Below, piece by piece: positions 6,123 through 13,250 of a DNA stretch of 14,534 bases. The notes under the pieces are model-generated. The model ran no database searches, had not been told where the DNA came from, and worked only from the letters and a program-made list of their open reading frames with translations. Source of the stretch: an uncultured Bacillota bacterium (GTDB lineage: Bacteria > Bacillota > Limnochordia > Limnochordales > ZCTH02-B6); NCBI GenBank assembly GCA_937916565.1, contig CALFSR010000224.1:1-14534 (forward strand), read 5' to 3'. The position numbers were made by a program, and so were the translations under genes. How positions within the stretch are numbered: the first letter of the stretch is position 1; every line of letters starts with the position of its first letter.

Positions 6123-7460
6123 CTAGAACGTGGAAGGGTTGCCCTGGATGGCCTGAAGGGCTGCTTCAAAGAGGGGGTCGCCCACAGCGAAGGTCTCCGG
6201 CGGGAATTCCAGCAGCACATCGGGGGTGACCCCTGCTCCCTCGAGCAAGCGCCCTTCCATGTCGAAGTCCTGCCACTGGGGCACAAGCAGGGTCACCCCG
6301 TTGGCCAGCTCGTAGGGCTTGGGGTTGCCCGAACTCCCGTAGGAAGGGGCACCCATCAGGGTCGCCCCCGTTTCGCGCATCATCCACAGGAAGCTCTCGG
6401 TGCTGCTCATCACCTGGGGACCCATGAGGACCACCACCCGGCCGGCGTGCGCTGGGCACTCGGCGTTGGGTTCGAGGGTCCGGATGGAGCGCTGGGTGAA
6501 CTGGCGCGTTTCCGGGTCGAGGGTGAGCGCCTGGGCGTAGTCCACCGGGTGGTCGGTGAAGCACCCCGCCACCTGCTGGGCGACCCGCTCGTCCCCGCCC
6601 GAGTTGGGCCGTACATCGATGATGAGCGCGGGCTTATAGCGCAGCTCGTTTACGGCCGCGACGGCTTGGGCGGCCTCCGCCGTCCAGCTGGAGATCAGGA
6701 TGTAGCCGACGTCGCCCCGCTCGCCGCTCAAGACGACGTTGGACCAGAGCCGCTGGTTGGTCAGCGCCTGGACCACCGCCTGGAAGTTGTAATTGGCCGG
6801 TGGAGCCGCCGGGAAGGTGGGCAGCCGCTGGCCTTCCACGGTCACAGTGAGATGGGGATCCTGCGCGGGCCGCAAGAGGGCGACCAGCCGTGCCGCAAAG
6901 ATGAAGTCGTTCGGGGACTGGAGGAGCCAGTCGCGCCGGGTGGCCAGCGTCCCCGCCCAGTCGATGTTGAGACGGTCCTTGTAGGAGTAGAAGGTGGTCA
7001 TGATCTCAAGGACCTGCTGAAACGCCTGCTCACTTCGGGCCTGCTGCACAGGACTCGGCTGGCTGGCGCCCCCGCCCGGCTCGGCCGTCCGGAAGACCAG
7101 GAGGTAGGGAACGGCTGCCTCGCCCGCTTGACTCTGAAACCCCCCATACAGCGGGGAGTTGATCAGGAGCCAGTAGTCCCGGCCGGGCTCCAGGGTCACA
7201 GGGAGCACGGCGGTGAACTCATCGGCCCAATAGGGGTCGCCCGCAACCTCCGGGAACCGGCTGCCCAGGGTGACCCAGCTGTAACTGGAAGGGTCCATGG
7301 GCTGGTCGAAGGTGACCCGTATCTCGCTCGACTGGGGATCGACCGCGCCCGCCCCCAGTTCAGGAACGGTGGCGACCACCTGCGGGGCCGCCGCCCAACA
7401 GGTCACGGAGAGCGACAAGAGGCCGAGAAGTACGACGAGAAGGATCCGGGGCGCGGGCAT
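6123..7460 (-). CDS. Secreted S41 family peptidase with N-terminal Ig-like domain
   Basis: Exported serine peptidase of 445 residues. It has an N-terminal signal peptide (PRILLVVLLGLLSLSVTCWA, cleavage likely after WAAA), then an SbsA/Big_5-like Ig domain at about residues 25-125 (VVATVPELGAGAVDP, IRVTFDQPMDPSSY). A Ser/Pro/Gln linker follows, and then the S41 core. The core shows the DPHL element (about 201-204), GDVGYILISSW, PALIIDVRPNSGGDE (about 277-291) and the nucleophile region QVMSSTESFLWMM (about 349-361). There is no PDZ domain between the Ig domain and the core, so it is closer to tricorn/IRBP-like members than to CtpA. ATG 7460 is chosen because the signal peptide begins there and AGGGGG lies about 8 bases upstream; an upstream in-frame start at 7520 adds 20 uncharacteristic residues. 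It is divergent from the GH3 gene. Substrate is unknown. Confidence 0.85.
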   Translation of the reverse strand: MPAPRILLVVLLGLLSLSVTCWAAAPQVVATVPELGAGAVDPQSSEIRVTFDQPMDPSSYSWVTLGSRFPEVAGDPYWADEFTAVLPVTLEPGRDYWLLINSPLYGGFQSQAGEAAVPYLLVFRTAEPGGGASQPSPVQQARSEQAFQQVLEIMTTFYSYKDRLNIDWAGTLATRRDWLLQSPNDFIFAARLVALLRPAQDPHLTVTVEGQRLPTFPAAPPANYNFQAVVQALTNQRLWSNVVLSGERGDVGYILISSWTAEAAQAVAAVNELRYKPALIIDVRPNSGGDERVAQQVAGCFTDHPVDYAQALTLDPETRQFTQRSIRTLEPNAECPAHAGRVVVLMGPQVMSSTESFLWMMRETGATLMGAPSYGSSGNPKPYELANGVTLLVPQWQDFDMEGRLLEGAGVTPDVLLEFPPETFAVGDPLFEAALQAIQGNPSTF

Positions 7461-7627
7461 GAGTGATCCCCCTTCGATGGATGAGGTCTGGTTTGCAGGC
7501 GCGCGGTTCCGATCCCTCATTGGCTTTGACCTTCCCGATCTCCTCCGTGCTGGCGCCCAGGGTCACAGGCTGGTCGAGCCGAAGGAGAATGGCAGGGAGT
7601 CGTCCTGGGTCTCGGGGCAGGGACCGG

Positions 7628-7651
7628 CCGGCTCCCGGCTGAAGGAGCCGG
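7628..7651 (+). promoter_or_regulatory. Leader hairpin upstream of the GH3 gene
   Basis: CCGGCTCC (7628-7635) and GGAGCCGG (7644-7651) form a perfect 8-bp stem with an 8-base loop, ending about ten bases before the GH3 SD (AAGGAGG, 7661-7667). The SD itself stays unpaired. The rest of the divergent intergenic region (7461-7674) shows no convincing -35/-10 pair, T-box motif or cre-like operator. Confidence 0.35.
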
Positions 7652-7674
7652 AGCCGCCGGAAGGAGGGGCCAGC

Positions 7675-7998
7675 ATGCTGCGCCACCAGGACCTGATCGC
7701 GCGCATGACCCTGGAGGAGAAGATCAGGCTCTGCTCCGGGGCCAGCTACTGGACGACGGAGGCCATGCCCCGCCACGGCATCCGCTCCATCTTCCTGTCC
7801 GACGGTCCCCATGGGCTGCGGAAGCAGGTTACCGAGAGAGTGAATCACCTGGGGGCCAACGCCAGCCTCCCGGCCACCTGCTTTCCCACGGCCAGCGCCG
7901 TGGCCTCCACCTGGGACCTGGACCTGGTCCGCCAGATGGGGGAGGCCCTGGGGGCGGAGGCGGTGCTGCAGGATGTGAACGTCCTCCTGTCAACATGA
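7675..7998 (+). pseudogene. Glycoside hydrolase family 3, N-terminal fragment before a frameshift
   Basis: The first 107 residues of a GH3 beta-glucosidase: MTLEEKIRLCSGASYW, the substrate-binding SDGPHGLR motif, and LPATCFPTASAVASTWD. It starts at ATG 7675 with AAGGAGG eight bases upstream. The frame ends at TGA 7996-7998 right after DVNVLLST. In GH3 enzymes this position normally continues as VLLGPGVNIKRNPLCGRNFEY, and the rest is found in another frame starting at 7995. The gap corresponds to about ten missing bases encoding the LGPG segment. The ATG of the next frame overlaps this stop as ATGA, so reinitiation is conceivable, but the conserved loop is absent from both pieces. Confidence 0.8.
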
Positions 7999-10076
7999 AG
8001 CGGAACCCCTTGTGCGGGCGGAACTTCGAGTACTTCAGCGAGGACCCGTATCTTGCCGGCAAGATGGCCGCTGCCTGGATCCAGGGGCTCCAAAGCCAGG
8101 GGGTTGGGGCCTCCCTCAAGCACTTCGCGCTGAACAACCAGGAACTCTACCGGATGAGCACGGACGTGCTCGTGGACGAGCGGGCCTTGCGGGAGTATTA
8201 CCTGCCTGCCTTCGAGATCGCCGTCAAAGAGGCCCGGCCCGCCACCGTCATGTGCGCCTACAACAAGGTGGAAGGGACCTACTGTAGCGACAACCGCCGC
8301 CTGCTCACGGAGATTCTCCGGGAGGAGTGGGGCTTCGACGGCGTGGTGGTCACCGACTGGGGGGCCATGAACGACCGGGTTGCCGCCTTCCAGGCGGGCA
8401 CGGACCTCGAGATGCCCGGGAGCCAGGGCCGCTGGGACCGGGAAGTGCTGGAGGCGGTCCGGAGCGGCCGCCTGGATGAAGCCTTCATCGACGCCAGCGT
8501 CGACCGGCTCCTGACCCTCATCGAGCGGACCACCCGGGGCACCAAGGCCTCCCTGCCCCCGGACCTCTTCGACCGGCACCACGAGCTGGCCCGCCGGATC
8601 GCCGCAGCCGGGGCCGTCCTTCTGAAGAACGACGGCCCCGTCCTTCCCTTGAAAGCCGGCGAGTCACTGGCCGTCATCGGGGAGCTCGCGAGAACCCACC
8701 GGTATCAGGGCGCCGGCTCCTCCCAGGTGGTCCCGACCCGCCTGGACAGCCTCCTGGACGGCCTCCGCCGGTATGTTCCCGGCGTTCCCTTCGCCGCCGG
8801 CTACACCCTGCGGGATCTGCCGGATCAGGCGCTCGTCGACGAGGCCGTCGCCCTGGCCCAGAAGGTCCACACCGTGATCCTCTGCATCGGCCTGCCGCCT
8901 GCCTACGAGGGCGAGGGCTTCGACCGGCCCCACATGCGCCTTCCCGAAAACCAGGTGGCCCTGGTGGAGGCGCTTGCCCGGGCCAACCCGCGGATCGTCG
9001 TGGTGCTCGCGGGCGGATCGGCCATCGAGATGCCCTGGGCCGATCGGGTCCAGGCCATTCTCCACATGCATCTCGCCGGCCAGGCCGGGGGTCTCGCCGC
9101 AGCCGATCTCCTCTTTGGCAAGGAGAACCCCAGCGGCAAGCTGGCCGAGACCTACCCCTTCCGCTACGAAGACGTGGTGAGCAGCAGCTACTACCTGAAG
9201 CCGCCCAAGCAGGCGGCGTACCTGGAGAGCTTCTACTGCGGGTACCGCTACTTCGCGACCGCCGGCGTCCCGGTGCGCTATCCTTTCGGCTTCGGCCTCT
9301 CCTACACCCGCTTCGAGTACTCAGACCTCCAGGTGCGGAGGACCGGCGAGTACGACGTCGAGGTGACCGCCTCCATCACCAATGCGGGCGAGTACGACGG
9401 CGCCGAGGTGGTCCAGCTCTACGTGGCCCCCAAGACCGGCGGGGCGTACCGCCCGGTGCGGGAGCTGAAAGGTTTTTCCAAGATCCACCTCAAGCGGGGC
9501 GAGACCGGGCAGGTCTCCTTCCGCCTGGACAGGAGGAGCTTTGCCATCTACGACCCGGTGCGCCGGGAGTGGGTGGTGGAGGCGGGACGCTATGACCTGG
9601 AGGTGGGCGCGAGCTCGCAGGACATCCGCCTGAGCGCGACCATCCACCTGCAGGGCGTCGAGCCCGCCCGCACGCCCTGCAGCGGCTGGTATTACACCTT
9701 GAAAGGCGTACCGTCCAAGAAGGACTTCATCACCATCCACCCGGACTACCCCGAGGACGTCCCCCAGACCCGGGGAACCTACGACATGACCAGCTCGGTC
9801 CGGGAGATGCAGGAGACCAGCCTGCTCCTCCGCCTCGTCTACCGGGTGCTGAAGCGGGAGGCCGTCAAGCACCTGGGCGTCCAGGCAGACCCGGAGGACC
9901 CGGCCTTCAAGATGGCGGTGGAGTCGGCCGCCACCACCCCCTTGCGGGCTCTGGTCCTCTTCGATCCCAAGAGCCTGCCGCTGGCCCTGGCCGAGTTCCT
10001 TCTCGAGTGGGCCAACGGCCGCCGGCTGCGGGCCCTGGGGATGTTGTTGCGGCGCCGGGCGAAAAGGGCTGGCTGA
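7995..10076 (+). CDS. Glycoside hydrolase family 3 beta-glucosidase, main part (frameshifted from 7675)
   Basis: This 693-residue part holds the catalytic and accessory domains. KRNPLCGRNFEYFSEDP and GVGASLKHFALNNQE line the active site. GFDGVVVTDWGAMNDR carries the probable nucleophile Asp121. The alpha/beta sandwich C-terminal domain begins near ARRIAAAGAVLLKNDGPVLP, and a fibronectin-III-like domain shows VVQLYVAPKTG and RELKGFSKIHLKRGE. An extra C-terminal helical tail of about 140 residues follows, as I recall for several Firmicute GH3 enzymes. The family hydrolyses terminal beta-linked glucose (sometimes xylose) from oligosaccharides or glycosides. No signal peptide is seen, so the enzyme would act in the cytoplasm on imported sugars. 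The true gene is 7675-10076 (about 800 residues) with an out-of-frame 10-base gap near 7987. A YhcH-like gene follows about 100 bases after the stop (10174). Confidence 0.9.
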   Translation: MKRNPLCGRNFEYFSEDPYLAGKMAAAWIQGLQSQGVGASLKHFALNNQELYRMSTDVLVDERALREYYLPAFEIAVKEARPATVMCAYNKVEGTYCSDNRRLLTEILREEWGFDGVVVTDWGAMNDRVAAFQAGTDLEMPGSQGRWDREVLEAVRSGRLDEAFIDASVDRLLTLIERTTRGTKASLPPDLFDRHHELARRIAAAGAVLLKNDGPVLPLKAGESLAVIGELARTHRYQGAGSSQVVPTRLDSLLDGLRRYVPGVPFAAGYTLRDLPDQALVDEAVALAQKVHTVILCIGLPPAYEGEGFDRPHMRLPENQVALVEALARANPRIVVVLAGGSAIEMPWADRVQAILHMHLAGQAGGLAAADLLFGKENPSGKLAETYPFRYEDVVSSSYYLKPPKQAAYLESFYCGYRYFATAGVPVRYPFGFGLSYTRFEYSDLQVRRTGEYDVEVTASITNAGEYDGAEVVQLYVAPKTGGAYRPVRELKGFSKIHLKRGETGQVSFRLDRRSFAIYDPVRREWVVEAGRYDLEVGASSQDIRLSATIHLQGVEPARTPCSGWYYTLKGVPSKKDFITIHPDYPEDVPQTRGTYDMTSSVREMQETSLLLRLVYRVLKREAVKHLGVQADPEDPAFKMAVESAATTPLRALVLFDPKSLPLALAEFLLEWANGRRLRALGMLLRRRAKRAG

Positions 10077-10173
10077 CGCGGCTTGCGAAGTTATGAGGGT
10101 CGCACTTTTGCCGGTACCCCGAACGGGAGCGCTCGGGAGGCCGTCGCAAATCTTTGAGGAAAGAGGTCCTGTC

Positions 10174-10671
10174 TTGATCTACTGCTCGATCCATCAGGTT
10201 GCAGAACAGTTGCCGCAGTCGCCCCGGTTCATGCGGGCTCTCCAGTGGCTCCAGCGGGCGGTCGCGGGGAAGGACGACACGCTCCAGATGCTCTCGTCGC
10301 TGGAGCCCGGCTCGTCCAGGCGGGTCGAGATCGAGGGCGACGCCATCTTCGCCAATTTGATGTGCTACGAGACCACGCCGGAATGCGCCAAGCTTGAGTC
10401 CCACCGGAAGTACTGCGACATCCAGTACATCCACCGGGGAACGGAGGGGCTCGCCTGGGCGCACCTGGACGACCTGGAGGTCCTCGAGCCCTACGATGCG
10501 GCCCGGGACGTGGCCTTCTACCACGTCAACGACCGCGTGGTGGAGATCGCCCTCCCGGCGGGGAAGGTCGCCTGCCTGCTCCCCTCCGACGGGCACGGCC
10601 TCGGCTTCACGGCGGGCCATGAGAACCGCCGGGAGCGGGTGGAGAAGATCGTCATCAAGGTCGCTCTGTGA
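10174..10671 (+). CDS. YhcH/YjgK/YiaL family protein (cupin-like, sugar metabolism associated)
   Basis: Small beta-barrel protein of 165 residues in the family that includes E. coli YhcH, YiaL and EbgC (DUF386). Members are found with sugar or sialic-acid catabolism genes and are thought to bind a metal and a sugar or sugar acid. Visible family features are IYCSIHQVAEQLPQSPRF at the start, LESHRKYCDIQYIHRGTEGL (about residues 75-94) with the likely metal-binding His residues, and LPSDGHGLG near the C-terminus. TTG 10174 is chosen because the family starts with MIYxS and AAGAGG lies seven bases upstream. An ATG at 10093 would add 27 uncharacteristic residues. Its position behind the GH3 gene suggests a shared transcript and a role in handling the released sugar; this is inference. 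Confidence 0.85.
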   Translation: MIYCSIHQVAEQLPQSPRFMRALQWLQRAVAGKDDTLQMLSSLEPGSSRRVEIEGDAIFANLMCYETTPECAKLESHRKYCDIQYIHRGTEGLAWAHLDDLEVLEPYDAARDVAFYHVNDRVVEIALPAGKVACLLPSDGHGLGFTAGHENRRERVEKIVIKVAL

Positions 10672-10757
10672 CCGGCTCGGGGGCCGCCGGCCGGCGTCCC
10701 GGGCCCCCGGGCGCGGCCCCGTTTCCCTGCCGGTTGGGGCGGCTGGGACGAGCCGGT
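10671..10757. terminator. GC-rich nested palindromic block after the yhcH-like gene
   Basis: ACCGGCTCG (10671-10679) and CGAGCCGGT (10749-10757) are 9-bp inverted repeats. They enclose almost pure G+C sequence with further self-complementary pieces such as CCGGCCGG and CCCGGG. The outer arm starts on the last base of the YhcH stop codon. It may end the GH3/yhcH transcript; there is no T-run directly after it, but a pyrimidine-rich stretch (10780-10794) follows. Confidence 0.4.
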
Positions 10758-10794
10758 GGCTCCCGGAGCGGGGTCCCACATTTCCTCTTCTCCC

Positions 10795-10820
10795 TGAAAC
10801 TTTTCCTGTCTTGGCGTGTA
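10795..10820 (+). promoter_or_regulatory. Candidate ECF-type promoter for the sigma factor operon
   Basis: TGAAAC (10795-10800) followed by T-rich sequence resembles the -35 element used by many ECF sigma factors (for example B. subtilis SigW). CGTGTA at 10815-10820 is the possible -10. The spacer is 14 bases, shorter than the usual 16 or so, so the match is imperfect. The location upstream of an ECF sigma gene would suit autoregulation. Confidence 0.35.
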
Positions 10821-10998
10821 GTACCAGGTGAAAGGCCAAGCGGATCCACGCGCCGGCCGTCCCCGTGAGCGGAGTGGAGGCTTGGCGGAATGCATGGCCG
10901 GTGCCGAGCACCGGGGGCTGGGGATCCCAGAGTTTGGGGATCCGCGTCCAGAGTTCCAGGCCTCCGGCACCAGAGCGCCGCGATCGGGGGAGCAGGCC
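10821..10998 (+). other. Structured leader upstream of the ECF sigma factor
   Basis: The stretch from the YhcH stop to the sigma start (10672-10998, 327 bases) has no convincing gene. Its second half contains a tight hairpin (CCGGTGC 10898-10904 with GCACCGG 10908-10914, 3-base loop). It also has two GGATCC sites about 20 bases apart that can pair with each other. An open frame in phase with the sigma gene extends back to 10828, but its residues show no ECF similarity, so it is treated as untranslated. Confidence 0.4.
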
Positions 10999-11604
10999 GT
11001 GCACACGGACGACGAGATCATACGCCTGTGCCAGCAGGGGCGGTCGGAGGGGTTCGCCCTCCTTCTCGACCGGTATCAGGTGCGCGTCTACCGGCGTGCC
11101 TACACCTTCCTTCGGGACCGGGAGGACGCCCTCGATGCCGCCCAAGAGGTGTTCATGCGGGTTCTGCAGGCGATCCGCCACTTCGAGCGGGGGCGGGCCA
11201 TCTGGCCCTGGCTCCGCCAGGTGACGACCAACACCTGCCTCAACCGCATCCGGGCGGCCGGCAGCCGTCCCGCAACGGTGCCGCTGGACGGGGAATGGGA
11301 GCACCTGGAGGCCACGACGCTCGAGGGCGATCCGGAGCACCGGGCCATGGTGGCCTGGGACCGGGAGCGGCTGGAGCTGGCCCTTGGTGAGCTGCCGCCG
11401 GAGTACCGCATGGTCATCGTCCTCCGCCATCAGGAGGAGATGAGCTACGAGGAGATCGCGCAGGCGATGAGGCTCCCCCTGGGCACGGTAAAGACCTACC
11501 TGTTCCGGGCTCGTCGGGCTTTGAGGGCGGCGATGGAAGGGGCCAGGGCGCCCTCCGGGCGGCATGCCGTCGCTCCCTCGCAGGCGGAGGAGGTCTGGCA
11601 ATGA
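10999..11604 (+). CDS. RNA polymerase sigma factor, ECF subfamily (sigma-70 family)
   Basis: A 201-residue alternative sigma factor. Region 2 is seen at about residues 8-85 (LLLDRYQVRVYRRAYTFLRD, ALDAAQEVFMRVLQAI, WPWLRQVTTNTCLNRIR), covering core binding and -10 recognition. Region 4 is at about 130-180 (LPPEYRMVIVLRHQEEMSYE, IAQAMRLPLGTVKTYLFRAR), with the -35-binding helix-turn-helix. There is no sigma-1.1 or region 3, as expected for ECF factors. The start is GTG 10999, six bases after GGGGGAG (10986-10992). An in-frame start at 10828 adds 57 residues without homology. The stop overlaps the anti-sigma gene as ATGA, so the two are co-translated. The signal is unknown; downstream genes suggest a link with sporulation or the cell envelope. 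Confidence 0.92.
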   Translation: MHTDDEIIRLCQQGRSEGFALLLDRYQVRVYRRAYTFLRDREDALDAAQEVFMRVLQAIRHFERGRAIWPWLRQVTTNTCLNRIRAAGSRPATVPLDGEWEHLEATTLEGDPEHRAMVAWDRERLELALGELPPEYRMVIVLRHQEEMSYEEIAQAMRLPLGTVKTYLFRARRALRAAMEGARAPSGRHAVAPSQAEEVWQ

Positions 11605-12008
11605 GCTGCGTGGACGATGCGCTCCTGCAGATGTATGTGGAAGGCGTTCTGGACGCCGCCGACGAGGAGATCCTCCGCGCCCACCTGGCCCGCTGCCCCC
11701 GGTGTCGCCAGCACGTGGCCGCGTACAAGGAGCTCATGTGGGACCTGGAGCACCTGCCCGAGCCTGCGGTTCCGAAGGAACTGGATCAGCTGCACGAGAC
11801 CCTGCTCCGGGCCTGGAATGAGCAGCGGCGGGAGTCCAGCCGGTCCAGGCGGGCGCGGGGGTTGATCCCCGCCTGGGCGGGGTACAGCGTGGGCTGGGCG
11901 CGGTACGCCATGCCCCTGGACCTGGTGGGAGGCCTCCTTTCCCGGGCCGGCAAGCAGGTCCTGGCGTCCAGGCTGCCGCTGGCCCGGCGGTTCCTGAAGA
12001 AGGGGTGA
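11601..12008 (+). CDS. Zinc-finger (ZAS/zf-HC2-type) anti-sigma factor
   Basis: A 135-residue protein that probably binds and inhibits the preceding ECF sigma factor. The anti-sigma zinc motif H-x3-C-x2-C is clear as His28, Cys32 and Cys35 in AHLARCPRC, with a possible extra ligand at Cys3, in the usual helical context (MYVEGVLDAADEEILRAHL). Residues 70-95 are a basic linker (EQRRESSRSRRAR). The C-terminal 40 residues are amphipathic (LIPAWAGYSVGWARYAMPLD), with no clear membrane helix, so it is probably cytoplasmic or peripherally attached. That could allow redox or partner-based release instead of membrane proteolysis; this is inference. It overlaps the sigma gene by 4 bases (ATGA) and the next gene by 4 bases (GTGA). 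Confidence 0.85.
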   Translation: MSCVDDALLQMYVEGVLDAADEEILRAHLARCPRCRQHVAAYKELMWDLEHLPEPAVPKELDQLHETLLRAWNEQRRESSRSRRARGLIPAWAGYSVGWARYAMPLDLVGGLLSRAGKQVLASRLPLARRFLKKG

Positions 12009-12697
12009 CGGCCGTTGGGGTAGCTCTGGCCATCCTGGTCGGGATCGGCTGGCCCCTGGCTGGCCTTGCGGCCCTGCTGCTTTTGGGGCTCTTGATCCCC
12101 CTCCGAGCCTCGGGGATGGTGAAGGATCTGGCCGTGAGCGAGTCGGGAGGGGCGAACCTGGAGCCCACAAGCTGGCGGGTCCAGGTGGACTGGGGCTTCG
12201 GGCTGGTCCGTTTCAGCAGCGCGAAGGAGCCTGGGAGCGAGATAGGGGCCGAGTGGCGGGTGCTCGGCTTCACCAGGCCGCTGGACAGAGGCGGCCGCAG
12301 GCGCACGAAGCGCCAGGCGAGGCAGGAAAGGGCCAAAGAAAGGCGGCCCCGGTGGATCTCGGCCCGGGAAGCCCTCTCCCTCCTCCCTGAACTGCGGCTT
12401 TGCACGGCCAGGCTCTGGCGGTCGCTGGGGCTTGAGGCCAAAGGTGATCTCGCCTACGGGCTCGAGGATTCGTACCTGACGGGCTTGTGCGAGGGCTTGC
12501 GAGCCATGGTGCCCTGTCCTGAGGATCTCCGCCTGACACCAGACTTCGGGGAGGCCAGGCTTGAAGGCTGGGCCCAGGTTCGGATGACCCTGATCCCCAT
12601 CAAGCCGGCGGTGGTGCTGGTGGGAACGCTCTTCCGCCGGAGTGTGCGGCGCATCTGGTGGTCCCGGTTGAAGGCCCGATTCGCAGGCACGGCGTGA
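12005..12697 (+). CDS. DUF2953 domain-containing protein (YtfI-like)
   Basis: Protein of 230 residues starting at GTG 12005 inside the anti-sigma stop (GTGA overlap). An N-terminal hydrophobic hairpin (residues 3-33, with LAGLAALLLLGLLIPL) anchors it to the membrane. A soluble region follows with a highly basic stretch (RRRTKRQARQERAKERR). The C-terminal part, GLEDSYLTGLCEGLRAMVP, then PDFGEARLEGWAQVRM and IKPAVVLVGTLFRRS, matches DUF2953, whose hallmark is 'GxxDPxxTG'; here the motif reads GLEDSYLTG. In B. subtilis the homologue ytfI lies next to ytfJ, the same order as here. Function is not established; a role in spore or forespore-envelope biology is assumed from the company it keeps. Confidence 0.75.
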   Translation: MTAVGVALAILVGIGWPLAGLAALLLLGLLIPLRASGMVKDLAVSESGGANLEPTSWRVQVDWGFGLVRFSSAKEPGSEIGAEWRVLGFTRPLDRGGRRRTKRQARQERAKERRPRWISAREALSLLPELRLCTARLWRSLGLEAKGDLAYGLEDSYLTGLCEGLRAMVPCPEDLRLTPDFGEARLEGWAQVRMTLIPIKPAVVLVGTLFRRSVRRIWWSRLKARFAGTA

Positions 12698-12762
12698 GGC
12701 GACGGGTCTGAGGACAGATGGTGCAGGATGGAGAGGTTTGGACAGGGACAGGAGGTTGAGCG

Positions 12763-13125
12763 ATGAACGTCGAGGCCATCATCGACAAGGTCATTCAAAG
12801 CATGACCACCAAGACCGTCATTGGTGAGCCCATGGAGGTCGGGTCCCTCACCCTCATCCCCATTCTCAATGTGAGCTTCGGCTTCGGCGCCGGGGGCGGG
12901 GAGGCCAAAGCGGCTGTGGACGACGGCGGCAGCGGGACCGGTGCCGGCGGCGGCGCCCGGATGAAGGTAGCGGGCGTGCTGGTCATCAAGGGTGACGATG
13001 TGCAGTTCGTCCAGACCGGAGCCGGCGGCGCCCTGGACAAGCTGGTGGACGCGATTCCGGACCTCCTCGAGCGGGTCAAGGCGAGGGTTGAGACGAGGCC
13101 CGAATCCGAGGCGGCCCAGGCCTGA
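12763..13125 (+). CDS. ytfJ: GerW/YtfJ family sporulation protein
   Basis: A 120-residue soluble protein of the spore-associated YtfJ/GerW family. The conserved opening is visible as IDKVIQSMTTKTVIGEPMEV, followed by LTLIPILNVSFGFGAGGGE and a Gly-rich loop (GGSGTGAGGGAR). The strand VAGVLVIKGDDVQFV and a C-terminal amphipathic helix (ALDKLVDAIPDLLERVKARV) complete it. The Gly-rich centre is a hallmark of the family. The start ATG 12763 has GGAGGT six bases upstream. It lies 65 bases after the DUF2953 gene, probably in the same transcript, and is followed by a strong hairpin. In Bacillus it is made in the forespore under SigF; no such promoter is recognised here. The presence of this gene is the main reason for calling the host an endospore former. 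Confidence 0.88.
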   Translation: MNVEAIIDKVIQSMTTKTVIGEPMEVGSLTLIPILNVSFGFGAGGGEAKAAVDDGGSGTGAGGGARMKVAGVLVIKGDDVQFVQTGAGGALDKLVDAIPDLLERVKARVETRPESEAAQA

Positions 13126-13167
13126 GCGGATGCCCTGCGAGCTCTCATGATGGGTTAAGCGGTCTCC

Positions 13168-13198
13168 GGGCCGGAGGTGCGGCGCGCACCTCCGGCCC
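13168..13198. terminator. Perfect 13-bp hairpin between convergent genes
   Basis: GGGCCGGAGGTGC (13168-13180) and GCACCTCCGGCCC (13186-13198) pair perfectly around a 5-base loop. The hairpin is between the end of ytfJ and the end of the minus-strand secreted-protein gene, and can serve both. There is no strong T-run on either side, as is common in high-GC genomes. Confidence 0.7.
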
Positions 13199-13250
13199 GC
13201 TGTTCGCACCGCCGGGTGGACGAAACCGGGCCGCATGGACGAGCCGGGAT

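Noticed and set aside
7461..7674. Minus-strand reading of the S41/GH3 intergenic region that looks protein-like (LDQPVTLGASTEEIGKV)
   Set aside because: Short, enters the start of the S41 gene out of frame, with no SD and no family I recognise; probably chance. A T-box or other riboswitch was also looked for here and not found.
10093..10173. ATG 10093 as the start of the YhcH-like protein
   Set aside because: The added 27 residues are not family-like and have no SD; TTG 10174 with AAGAGG fits the family N-terminus.
9907..11601. Minus-strand open frame of 564 codons
   Set aside because: Crosses the end of GH3, the yhcH-like gene, an intergenic region and the sigma gene; low-complexity Arg/Pro composition and no motif.
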